Positions 55,118 through 63,182 of a stretch of 64,000 nt of DNA are shown piece by piece (positions within the stretch are counted from its first letter, which is position 1; the number at the start of each line of letters is the position of its first letter). Under the pieces are notes generated by a model. The model was not told the origin of the DNA, made no database searches, and saw only the letters and a program-made list of their open reading frames with translations. Source of the DNA: Microvirga vignae (GTDB lineage Bacteria > Pseudomonadota > Alphaproteobacteria > Rhizobiales > Beijerinckiaceae); assembly GCF_001017175.1 (NCBI RefSeq), contig NZ_LCYG01000020.1, positions 62,001 through 126,000 on the forward strand, given 5' to 3'. A program made the translations under genes and the position numbers.

Positions 55118-55450
55118 TCAGCAATCTTCAGGGTGGGATGGCTTGGTCCTCATCCAGATCTCATAGGTGACAGCTCGTGCCTCCTCCTGGAGCCTGGCCA
55201 GTCGAAAGAATAACTCATCGACAGGCACAACGGAGAGAGGTTGACTTCTAACCTCGTCCAACTGGGCGCCAGTAAGACGGCGTAGCTCTCCAAGAATTTT
55301 TGGCCCCACTCCGGGCCTCTTCAACCATTCCTTATCAGGAATACTTTTCACTTCCTGCAGGCTTGGAATGCGTCCGGCAAATTCGGCCAGCACGATGCTT
55401 CGAAGACGTGCCGGGCATCGGTCAACTGGAAAAGGGGCAGCATGCTCCAT
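55118..55450 (-). CDS. Small hypothetical protein with helix-hairpin-helix-like segment
   Basis: This 110-residue protein contains LKRPGVGPKILGELRRLTG, a helix-hairpin-helix-type turn (PGVGPK) like that in the C-terminal domain of RNA polymerase alpha and in many DNA-binding proteins. The rest has no recognised domain. Its ATG at 55450 is plausible but no strong ribosome site is seen. It lies between the two regulator genes, so a regulatory accessory role is possible but unsupported. Confidence 0.55.
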   Translation of the reverse strand: MEHAAPFPVDRCPARLRSIVLAEFAGRIPSLQEVKSIPDKEWLKRPGVGPKILGELRRLTGAQLDEVRSQPLSVVPVDELFFRLARLQEEARAVTYEIWMRTKPSHPEDC

Positions 55451-55569
55451 CTGATTGTCCCGTTCGACAAGAACTCATCACAAGGTCGGGTCGTACCTCA
55501 GGTCGCCGATCTTCCCGGAGTGGAAGGTTTCGTATCCCGCACATCAGGTGGGCCAAGGCTGGTTCAGTT

Positions 55570-56289
55570 CTAGTTCAGTTCTAGAGCCTTCGCTTTCGAC
55601 GTGTCCGTTGCGACAATGACCGCAACCTGCGTACGGTTTGCTGCGCCAAGCTTCCGCATGATCTGTCGAACATGCACTTTGACCGTGGCCTCGGTCATGT
55701 GGAGCTCCCGCGCGATCAACTTGTTGGAAATTCCATGTCGCAAGAGTTCAAGCACCTCCTGCTGGCGCATCGTGAGGCCATGCGACGACCTAACTTCTGC
55801 TATCTCCGCTCTCTCGACCTGCGGCTCTGAATCATGGATTGCTATGTCCGCATGCTGCAAAAAACGCTGGAGGACGGCTGGTGGAAAAAATGAGCCGCCG
55901 CTTAAGAGAAACGTTAGGGCCTGAAGAGCGACGGTGGGCTCCAGGTTCGTTGGAATGAAGCCGTGGATCCCGATCTGAAAAGCGCGAAGCATTTCATCAG
56001 GATCCTCTCGATCAGATATCGCAACAAGAACTGCCTCTGGCTGTTGAGCCCGGATAGCATCGATTTTCTGCACGAGGCTTGGATCACATAACGTGCAGTT
56101 GCCGACGCTGAGCATGATCATCTTGCAATTTTCTACCAACCCATTCTCGCGAAAATCCGACGCCTTGAGCGTCAATCCACAGGAGCGAGCCCACGCCTCC
56201 AGAAGGCTTACCAAGCCTGCCCGCCTGAGGCTCCTCACATCGAGGATCATTGCTGTAGCATCAGTGGCGTTTTCAGGCGTCACGTTCAT
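55570..56289 (-). CDS. Atypical LuxR-family regulator with degenerate receiver
   Basis: This 239-residue protein has the overall size of a NarL-type regulator, but the receiver lacks the normal acidic pair and phospho-acceptor. The strand that would end in Asp reads MIMLSVGN (57-64), and the conserved Lys region reads HGFIPTN. The C-terminal helix-turn-helix is intact (LTMRQQEVLELLRHGISNKL, residues 172-191; VKVHVRQIMRKLG). Similar atypical members (for example VpsT and CsgD) act without classical phosphorylation and control matrix or surface proteins, so this one is a candidate regulator of the adjacent acidic-protein genes. Start ATG 56289 has GGGAGAG upstream. Confidence 0.88.
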   Translation of the reverse strand: MNVTPENATDATAMILDVRSLRRAGLVSLLEAWARSCGLTLKASDFRENGLVENCKMIMLSVGNCTLCDPSLVQKIDAIRAQQPEAVLVAISDREDPDEMLRAFQIGIHGFIPTNLEPTVALQALTFLLSGGSFFPPAVLQRFLQHADIAIHDSEPQVERAEIAEVRSSHGLTMRQQEVLELLRHGISNKLIARELHMTEATVKVHVRQIMRKLGAANRTQVAVIVATDTSKAKALELN

Positions 56290-56898
56290 TTTGGTCTCTC
56301 CCAAGCCACCAAAAATGTTATCTGGCTGCCAATGCAACTTTGTTGTTTAAAACGCTGAACTTACCGCTGAAACCTAGGTTCTAGGTGCGGATCTACTACT
56401 GATAACCAAGAGTTGCGGGGCTTGGCTATTTACCCAAAGTTATACCACTTTATTAGAAGTCTAATGGTTTTATCATTCGTTCTAGTTGAATTATATCCTA
56501 ATAATTAGTGTATTCAGACGAACATATCTGATGTTGATGCACGAAATGGCGGCGATCTTCTGGGTCAAGCGTATTTATATAAGGTGGACACTGATCAGGT
56601 CATGAGTTTATTTGCCTATTGGATCGCGTGACCGGCGGATAGGAACTTGTTTCCATCTGTCGGGTCCGGACACCCTTTCAATTCAACTCCTATTTCCCCA
56701 AAAGACAGCACTATTCCTACTCACGATATATTCGCACTGAGCTTTCACTCTTCTGATAGATTGCGTCGGCCCTCACGGGATTGCGATTGTTGCTCGTCGC
56801 AAAAGCCTGGGAAGTTACGCCCTGCTGTCCGTACAGACGTGGCGAACCACTGGATTATCTAGCGACATCTAGGACACCGCTTGCAGCGGAGCCTCGTC
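56290..56898. promoter_or_regulatory. AT-rich divergent control region with inverted repeat ATTAGA-N2-TCTAAT
   Basis: This 609-base region between divergent genes includes an AT-rich core (about 56400-56530). ATTAGA (56452-56457) and TCTAAT (56460-56465) form a 14-base dyad, a plausible LuxR-family operator shared by both directions. A plus-strand frame at 56647-56862 looks non-coding. The region probably controls the atypical regulator and the Sel1-like gene. Confidence 0.5.
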
Positions 56899-58620
56899 AT
56901 GAGTGATACAGGCCTACATTTCGATGCAAGCCGCGTCGAGAGCGCCTACGAGAGACTCGACCAAGCCGTTATGGCGGCTCGACAGCTTGCGACGGAGTCA
57001 AATCACAAGCTCTCCAGGGAACCTGCTTCCTCGGCTGCGGATGAGCTCGCCTATCTCCTGGCTTCACAGGCAGCTGAGGCGAGTCACGATTTTTCTCTTG
57101 GTACTCTTGGCACATTCGCAGCTCAGACACCCGACCAGCACGCTGCGATAGCCAAGCCGCAGGAGGCTGCACCTTTAGTGGAATCTCGAGCCGACGGAAG
57201 CATTTCCGCGCAGATGCCTACCTATCCGTCGGTTTTGGCACCCTGGCTACAACTTATGGGACCTGCGGTCATCACCGCTCAGATTGTGGCAGTCGTAGTG
57301 CTGGTAATTGTCTGGATGCCGGGTCTCCTGTCGGAGTCCGTCGCGCAAGTGTTTGGTCGGAAAGGACGGACAGCGAGCAATCCCCTGCAAGGCAGCACGA
57401 TCGTAGTCCAAGCTGATATTCCACAGACAAACTTCCCACAGAATGAAGCGGTGCCGTCCGAAGTAGCGGAGAAACCTGCCATAACGGCGATCTCTTCTGA
57501 AAGCCTTGCCCCACCAGCTCCCGTTGATGTTCAATCAGCCGAGCCCGCGACCGACGCTATCCTGAGCCTTCCGGTCGCACCTCTTCCCGCCACCGATGTC
57601 GTGTCAGTCCGGAATGAGGCTGACGGGATGATCACCGAAAGCACGCCCGAGGAGACTGGTGCTGCGTCACCGCCGTCGCCGACCGTCTCTGTGCCCGGAC
57701 CCGCTGCTCCAGTGCTGAACACGACAGATCCTTCTGCGGACCCGATTCCCGCCGCTGCAGAGGGGTTGAGCCGGGAGGAAACCTCAGCCGCAACAGTCAC
57801 AGAGCAACAACCCGAGCCGCTATCGCCGGACGAGGAGGTCCCTGCCGGCGAACCGAGCGAGGAAGCACAGCGCGCTGCGACGCTGCCCGACGGGCTTTCC
57901 GTGGAAGAGAAACCAGATGTCATGCCAGCGCCTGAGACGGAGCCTTCATTGTCGCTCGAGGTTCCGCACGGCGTTCCAGCGCCGCCAACCGCAGACAGTC
58001 CTGCACCAGCCCCTGTTGAGCGCCTCGTCAAGATGGCTGAGGAACTCGCTGCCGAGAACCGAGTGGCCTTGGAGCGTGAACGGGAGCGCGCTGATGCGCT
58101 CGCTCACGAACTCGCTTTGGCACGTGAAGAGCTGGGCGCGCTGCGTCTTCGTCCATCCTTTTCATGGGGAACGGCACCCCTCCTCGTAATGCCTGCACCG
58201 GAAGCCACCCAGGCGGCTGGCACGGAGATAACACCCGCAGAGCCTGCAGATCGGGCGAACGCGGAACCGATGACAGCTCCTCTCCCGGCACCATCCACCG
58301 AGAACGATCGCACCGCCTCAGTATTATCGATCCCGTCTTCGTCGCAAACCAGTTCCGCGAACGAGCAGCGCCTGGTCGACCGTGCCGAGGCGCTCCTGCA
58401 AGCTCGCGACATCAGCGGCGCCCGCCTTCTGCTGGAGCGCGCTGCAGAGCGCGGTAGTGCTCGCGGAGCTTATCTCCTCGCTCAGACCTACGATCCAAGT
58501 GTGCTTGCTCGATGGCAGGTGCGCGGCGTTCCCGGCGATCCGGAGAAGGCTCGGAAATTCTATGAGCAGAGTCGAATGCCGGCGGATCGGGAGGTGGCTG
58601 CGTCCCCCATGTTACGCTGA
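56899..58620 (+). CDS. Membrane-anchored Pro/Ala/Glu-rich protein with C-terminal Sel1-like region
   Basis: This 573-residue protein has a cytoplasmic N-terminus (about 118 residues, Ala/Glu-rich helical), a single membrane helix at about 119-144 (TAQIVAVVVLVIVWM), then a long low-complexity Pro/Ala/Glu/Ser region without Cys. A coiled coil follows (ELAAENRVALERERERADAL), and the C-terminal part resembles a Sel1/TPR pair (DRAEALLQARDISGARLLLE and GVPGDPEKARKFYEQ). The topology suggests a spacer crossing the periplasm with a protein-binding end. ATG 56899 has GGAG upstream. No function can be assigned; similar proteins are scattered in Hyphomicrobiales to my knowledge. Confidence 0.78.
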   Translation: MSDTGLHFDASRVESAYERLDQAVMAARQLATESNHKLSREPASSAADELAYLLASQAAEASHDFSLGTLGTFAAQTPDQHAAIAKPQEAAPLVESRADGSISAQMPTYPSVLAPWLQLMGPAVITAQIVAVVVLVIVWMPGLLSESVAQVFGRKGRTASNPLQGSTIVVQADIPQTNFPQNEAVPSEVAEKPAITAISSESLAPPAPVDVQSAEPATDAILSLPVAPLPATDVVSVRNEADGMITESTPEETGAASPPSPTVSVPGPAAPVLNTTDPSADPIPAAAEGLSREETSAATVTEQQPEPLSPDEEVPAGEPSEEAQRAATLPDGLSVEEKPDVMPAPETEPSLSLEVPHGVPAPPTADSPAPAPVERLVKMAEELAAENRVALERERERADALAHELALAREELGALRLRPSFSWGTAPLLVMPAPEATQAAGTEITPAEPADRANAEPMTAPLPAPSTENDRTASVLSIPSSSQTSSANEQRLVDRAEALLQARDISGARLLLERAAERGSARGAYLLAQTYDPSVLARWQVRGVPGDPEKARKFYEQSRMPADREVAASPMLR

Positions 58621-58919
58621 CCGCTTTACATCAAAATCGTTGGGCCAAACGCCGCTGCCGTGCATAGCCGCCATCTGCAGAGCCTTCCTGATCTGCACGG
58701 CCGGATGCATCAGATGCTGCGGTCTCTCGTCTTGATATGAAACGTTTGCAGGCAATTCTGACGCCAAGTATCACAAGGATAATCCACGATGGTTTGACGT
58801 CGCGTCAGCCTAAATCATAAGTTTGATCACTGACTGCACACGTTCTATTCGGCCTATGGATCTGCTCTCTTTGCAACGACCTCGCACGAGCGGTTGACAA
58901 TTTCGGAAGGAGAAACAGG
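58621..58919. other. Intergenic, promoter region of the first acidic-protein gene
   Basis: About 300 bases without a convincing gene. GGAAGGAG precedes the start at 58920. No clear dyad was found. Confidence 0.4.
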
Positions 58920-59603
58920 ATGGCCAAGGCAAAGATGTTTTCTAATGCTTTCGCGAAAATAACAGGATCTCTGTCATCCGCAAGCAGCAGTGCTTCGTCG
59001 TTAGCCGATGGCCCTACAGGCGATGCGGCCAAGCAACCAGCTCCAACGCCGAATGCCCTCAGCACAGATACGAACAGCAAGATGCAGACCATGATTGGTG
59101 GCGAAGCGACCGCCGTGGGGGAGAGCACCAGCGCAAGCGGAGAAGTCACCACTCGGACGTTCGACAAAGGCGCGGTCAAGATAAGCTTTGGCTCCGCCGA
59201 ATTCACGGCAGCCGCGAAGACAACCGGCGGTGATCCAACATACGCAGCCGCTGACTCCTATGCGTCTGCGTCAGGCGCAGATATCTTCCTGACCCGCACG
59301 AAAGTCTCCTCATACAATGGACAAGAGGCGCTTCAGACTTATTCGGGCGAAACATCCCGAACCGTTTATCTCGCGATTGACATCGAGAAGGTGGACCTGC
59401 CGCGCGGTCCAATAACAGTCGATAAGACGATCGAGAAAGGGGATCCACCCACGGCACTCCCGAGCGATGGCAACCTGGCAATTCTCGACGTTGACGCGAA
59501 AGCCGAGGCAGAACATACCTATATCGGCACCGATGCCTCCGCTCTTTCGATGGAGGACAGCCTCTCTACGGTCAGCGCGATCGTGATCACCGAAGTGGCT
59601 TGA
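58920..59603 (+). CDS. Acidic Cys-free protein 1, C-terminal shared motif
   Basis: This 227-residue protein has no Cys, no clear Sec signal and a Ser/Ala/Thr-rich N-terminus. A first conserved part at about 59-100 begins GGEATAVGESTSASG and continues with FGSAEFTAAAKTTGG and YAAADSYASASGADIFLT. A C-terminal motif runs from SDGNLAILDVDAKAEAEHTY to TDASALSMEDSLSTVSAIVI. Both parts recur in the next gene (59807) and the C-terminal motif again at 62509. The A-x-A-x-G spacing recalls beta-prism or beta-solenoid repeats such as in YadA heads, though that is only a resemblance. GGAAGGAG gives a strong ribosome site. Confidence 0.8.
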   Translation: MAKAKMFSNAFAKITGSLSSASSSASSLADGPTGDAAKQPAPTPNALSTDTNSKMQTMIGGEATAVGESTSASGEVTTRTFDKGAVKISFGSAEFTAAAKTTGGDPTYAAADSYASASGADIFLTRTKVSSYNGQEALQTYSGETSRTVYLAIDIEKVDLPRGPITVDKTIEKGDPPTALPSDGNLAILDVDAKAEAEHTYIGTDASALSMEDSLSTVSAIVITEVA

Positions 59604-59806
59604 AGACCGATGTTGATCGATATGCGCCGCAGAGACTGACTTTAGTCCGCTCTCACTGCCACCGAAGCGGCGCCTCACCTGTCATCTATCATGACCAACT
59701 TCTCACCCGCATGACGATCGTTAGGTGGATCACCCATTGCGTCTATTTCAATGCTCCCTCGACTTCAGTACTTCTGGGGCTCGGAATCGCTCCGTCAGGA
59801 GGATAG

Positions 59807-60532
59807 ATGATGAAGGTCAGCAGTTCATACCAATCCACGACATCCGTATCTTCCGTGACGAATTCGACGGACCCGGCGGGCGATTCCATCGTTCGTACTC
59901 AGAGTAATGACACGACGATCGGTATTCAGACCGGGTCTCTGGGTACGGACAGCGACGACGGCACGGTTGCCGTCCTGGGCGGCGAAGCAATCGCCGTTGG
60001 CGATGACACGTCGGCGATCGGGACCATCGAGGGCGAGGTCACTGATACAGGGACCGCTGTTATCGCAGAGGGATCTGCCAGTTTTACTGCCACCGGCGAG
60101 GCATCCGACGGCGAACTCGCTTATGCATCCGCCAGCACCTACGGTGAGGCATCTCCGTCAGACACGCTTGTGACCGTCACTTCGGCATCCTCCGAGACCG
60201 TCCAAACGTCCGACAAGTCCACATGGACGGAGACGTCAACGACCGACCTTCTGGTTGTTGATTTTGATCTGTCGAATGCCTCCGGCGACTCGGACGTAAG
60301 CAGCGGATCCCTTGACGGTGGCTCCGACGAGCAATCCAATGTCGTTGAGGCAGATGAACCGAGCCTGTCAGATGCTTCCACGTCGGTCGATCTGGATGGC
60401 AACCTCGCCGTTATCGAGATCGATGCAACGGCATATGGTGACGAATCCCTCGTTCTTGTTGACGCCTCCGCACTGACTATCGAGGACGAGTTGTCCGTGA
60501 TCGGCGGCTACGCCTGGTTTGGCGTGGGCTGA
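59807..60532 (+). CDS. Acidic Cys-free protein 2, paralogue of protein 1
   Basis: This 241-residue acidic Ser/Thr/Asp-rich protein is clearly paralogous to the previous gene. Shared segments are GGEAIAVGDDTSAIG, EGSASFTATGEASDGELAYA, TYGEASPSDTLVTVTSASSE, and the end DGNLAVIEIDATAYGDESLV with LVDASALTIEDELSVIGGYA. No Cys and no Sec signal are present. GGAGG precedes the ATG. The central 45 residues (SGDSDVSSGSLDGGSDEQSN) are Asp/Ser/Gly-rich, compatible with calcium binding. Function unknown; a secreted or surface-associated acidic protein is the simplest guess. Confidence 0.8.
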   Translation: MMKVSSSYQSTTSVSSVTNSTDPAGDSIVRTQSNDTTIGIQTGSLGTDSDDGTVAVLGGEAIAVGDDTSAIGTIEGEVTDTGTAVIAEGSASFTATGEASDGELAYASASTYGEASPSDTLVTVTSASSETVQTSDKSTWTETSTTDLLVVDFDLSNASGDSDVSSGSLDGGSDEQSNVVEADEPSLSDASTSVDLDGNLAVIEIDATAYGDESLVLVDASALTIEDELSVIGGYAWFGVG

Positions 60533-60575
60533 TCCAGCCCGGCCGCAAAGTCATCTAAGATGGAGAGTGAAAGAC

Positions 60576-62162
60576 ATGCAAATTGATGTCATCAGTGACA
60601 TACAGACGCTCTCATCGCTCCGGGATGACTGGGACGCCGTATATGAAGCCGATCCGGAGGCACAATTCTTTCTGTCATCGGTTTGGCTCTTCAAACACCT
60701 CGAGCGCCTTGATTCTCCATGGTTCGTGCTGGCCGCGAAGCCGACGAACGACGCCATCAGCTATGTTGGCTTCTTTCCTCTCCGCCTCAGACTCAAGACG
60801 AGGGAGAATGGCGAGTTCTACAATGAAATCACAATGGCCGGGGCACCGGGAGCCGACTACACCGGCTTCATCTGTGTGCCAGGAATCGTGCACGATGTGG
60901 CGGCAGCTTTTGCGACACACATTAAGACGCTGAATTGGGCGGACCTCAATCTTACACATGTCCTCGCATCGAGCGAGCGTCTCAATTCGCTTCTGAGACA
61001 TTTTCCGCGAGGTTCATTCCGGATAGGAATCACGTCACTGGTGAATACCGACGGCATTGACAACAGTGTGTGCCCGCGCGTTGAACTCCCGAAAGATTGG
61101 GAAGTCTACCTGAACAATGGATTGCGCCCGAACTTGAGGCAGAAGATCAGGCGGTTTCTGAGGCATGTGGAGACCTCGCATGAGTTCCGCATCACGAATA
61201 CCACGGCAGAAACCATCGAACATGACATAGGGACTCTGCTCCGTCTTTGGGAAGCCCAATGGGGATCCCGGAAGGGCGAACGTCTGGCGAGCATCCGCAA
61301 GGTGGCCCGTGTCATGCTCATGGACTGCTTCGACAGCGGTCTGCTGTTTCTGCCAGTTCTATGGAAGGATGGCGTCCCAATCGGCGCACTCGCCAGTCTG
61401 ATCGACATGAAAAACAAGTCGCTTCTGTTTTACATGGGCGGCCGCATGGAAGGACTTAACAATCCTCCGCCTGGCCTTGTCCTTCATGCGTACAGTATCC
61501 GAACGGCCATCGCCGCAGGTTTCGCAACCTATGACTTCCTGAGGGGGAACGAAGCCTACAAGTACTCCTTCGGAGCTGATGAGCGCCACATCAGGTGCAT
61601 TGTCGTAAGGACGGAAAGCGGACGCAATCTTGGGAACAGATTGGACAGAAGAAGCCTGCCTCTGCTGCTCCGGCAGGCGATCGCCCTTCATCGGGCGGGA
61701 CGACTTGATGAGGCCGAACGTGTTTATCGAAGGGCTTCCGACCTGCAGCCTGATTGTACGATGGCGCTCTATCATTTGGGACAGTTGATGGCAGTCAAAG
61801 GCAATCACCGCGCTGCGGAGCAACTATTTAAGGCCGTTGTCGTTGCTGAACCTGCCGCATGCAAAGCATGGTCCATGCTGGCGCGATCGCTTCTGGCGCA
61901 AGCCAAGCTTAACGAGGCGGCAGCCGCATATCAAGAGATCATAAGGCGGCAGCCGACATTCCCCCACGCATACTACAATCTTGGAGTCACTCAACTCAAG
62001 CTTGGACAGCACCGGGATGCGGTTGCATCGTTCGAGGCGGCGCTCGATCTACAGCCGGATGGTACCAACGCACGGACTGCATATGCAAAAGCTGTTGCCG
62101 TCGCAAGATCGGCAGTGCTCTCGACACGGATCTATGAGCACAATGCTCTGGAGCGCTTCTAG
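60576..62162 (+). CDS. BioF2/CelD-like acyltransferase fused to TPR repeats
   Basis: This 528-residue protein has an N-terminal GNAT-related domain of the Acetyltransf_6/BioF2 type (roughly residues 10-330: SLRDDWDAVYEADPEAQFFL, then LRPNLRQKIRRFLRH and DFLRGNEAYKYSFG, the usual C-terminal substrate motif). Residues about 360-510 form four TPR-like units (AGRLDEAERVYRRASDLQPD, KGNHRAAEQLFKAVVVAEP, AKLNEAAAAYQEIIRRQP, LGQHRDAVASFEAALDLQP). Relatives of the first domain join the FemAB-like group and often sit in polysaccharide clusters. Here it sits among acidic-protein genes, 43 bases after acidic protein 2, so it may acylate them or a partner. That is speculation. Confidence 0.82.
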   Translation: MQIDVISDIQTLSSLRDDWDAVYEADPEAQFFLSSVWLFKHLERLDSPWFVLAAKPTNDAISYVGFFPLRLRLKTRENGEFYNEITMAGAPGADYTGFICVPGIVHDVAAAFATHIKTLNWADLNLTHVLASSERLNSLLRHFPRGSFRIGITSLVNTDGIDNSVCPRVELPKDWEVYLNNGLRPNLRQKIRRFLRHVETSHEFRITNTTAETIEHDIGTLLRLWEAQWGSRKGERLASIRKVARVMLMDCFDSGLLFLPVLWKDGVPIGALASLIDMKNKSLLFYMGGRMEGLNNPPPGLVLHAYSIRTAIAAGFATYDFLRGNEAYKYSFGADERHIRCIVVRTESGRNLGNRLDRRSLPLLLRQAIALHRAGRLDEAERVYRRASDLQPDCTMALYHLGQLMAVKGNHRAAEQLFKAVVVAEPAACKAWSMLARSLLAQAKLNEAAAAYQEIIRRQPTFPHAYYNLGVTQLKLGQHRDAVASFEAALDLQPDGTNARTAYAKAVAVARSAVLSTRIYEHNALERF

Positions 62163-62508
62163 GATAAGCCCAATTTTTTGGGTAAAGCGCAGCCTATCGT
62201 GATCCGCGCCCGCTATGCGCCCCTGACTACAGGGTTGAACGCTCGTTCTCACATCGGAACTCGGCCCGTCGTGTTTGGCATGCCTTTAGCCGCCGCGGAA
62301 CGATATTCTGAATGCTTATTCGTCTCAAGTTGAATCGCTCGTTGTGCGGCATAGAAAGATGCTCCATCGGAATAATTACAAGTATTCTGTTGTTGCTCCT
62401 ATATATATCTAATGATTGATCAAACTTTAGCATCTTTGACTTTGAACTGCTTCGATTTCAAGCTTCGTTTGTCGGTGATCTTGCCGGCTTCGTAACGGGA
62501 GACAGGAA
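62163..62508. other. AT-rich intergenic region before the alternating-charge protein gene
   Basis: About 345 bases, AT-rich in 62330-62430. A small CCCAA/TTGGG hairpin with a T-rich loop (62169-62182) follows the acyltransferase stop and may be a weak terminator. No gene is evident. Confidence 0.45.
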
Positions 62509-62778
62509 ATGTCTTATGACGTAGATTTCGAATTCGAAAAGGAAATTGATATTGAGGTCGAGGCTGAGGTCGAGCTCGAGTGGGATATCGAGTTCAAGAA
62601 GGATGTTGACGTCGACATCAAGGTCGAGTCCGATGTCGATATCAAGGACAACCTGACCCAAGTGAATGTTGACGCCGAAGCTTATGGCGAGAACACCCTT
62701 GTGGAAATCGATATGGCGGTCCTCACGACAGATTATCTGTCGCATGCCTCCGTTTCGGTCATCTCTGCCGTAGACTAG
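62509..62778 (+). CDS. Acidic protein 3: 89-residue alternating charged/hydrophobic protein
   Basis: This short protein has 27 Asp/Glu and only 5 Lys, no Cys and no signal peptide. From residue 3 to 46 it alternates strictly: all even positions 4-46 are charged (19 acidic and Lys30, Lys38, Lys46), while odd positions are mostly V, I, F, L, A or W (exceptions Lys11, Lys31, Ser41). An extended beta strand of that pattern would show one charged and one hydrophobic face. The last 43 residues repeat the motif of the two larger acidic proteins (NVDAEAYGENTLVEID, then LTTDYLSHASVSVIS). ATG 62509 follows GGAGACAGGAA. No known family is recognised. Confidence 0.78.
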   Translation: MSYDVDFEFEKEIDIEVEAEVELEWDIEFKKDVDVDIKVESDVDIKDNLTQVNVDAEAYGENTLVEIDMAVLTTDYLSHASVSVISAVD

Positions 62779-63182
62779 TGGCTAGGTGATTGCGGCGGCG
62801 GTCGTCTGCGGGCGACCGCCGCCGGCTTTTATTCGTCTGGAGATAATCTGACTGATTGCTCCGGGTTTTGTGCTTTCACGGCATTGAAAAACACTGAGGG
62901 CTGCGAGAGCCTCGTGCGGCAGCTGCTACGGTCGCGACGCCAGATGTTTCATGTCGCATGCATTCACCCTCCCCACATTTACATCTCTGTCGGCTCGCCC
63001 GACTGCATGACGATCCCGCAAAGATGATTAGCCAACAGTATGAGCACACCCGTGCTGGGGCATCGCCTACGTCAAAGGGTGTTAGCCGTGTGCGTCGTTG
63101 TATTGGTGAGTGCAGTCTCTACTATCCCGGCAAAGCACTAACGTGATCTGCGTTGATGTAGTTAATTCATGGGGAATGTGCC
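62779..63182. other. Intergenic region before the RTX gene
   Basis: About 400 bases holding the terminator above and the promoter region of the next gene. A plus-strand frame at 62958-63146 has no family features and is not credited. Confidence 0.45.
62794..62830 (+). terminator. Rho-independent terminator after acidic protein 3
   Basis: GGCGGCGGTCG (62794-62804) pairs with CGACCGCCGCC (62813-62823) over an 8-base loop, followed by GGCTTTT. It is a strong intrinsic terminator 16 bases past the stop. Confidence 0.85.

Noticed and set aside
62509-62778. Reading the 89-residue protein as a peptide-natural-product precursor
   Set aside because: No leader/core boundary, no Cys/Ser/Thr-rich core and no recognised maturation enzyme; the shared C-terminus with larger proteins argues for a structural family.
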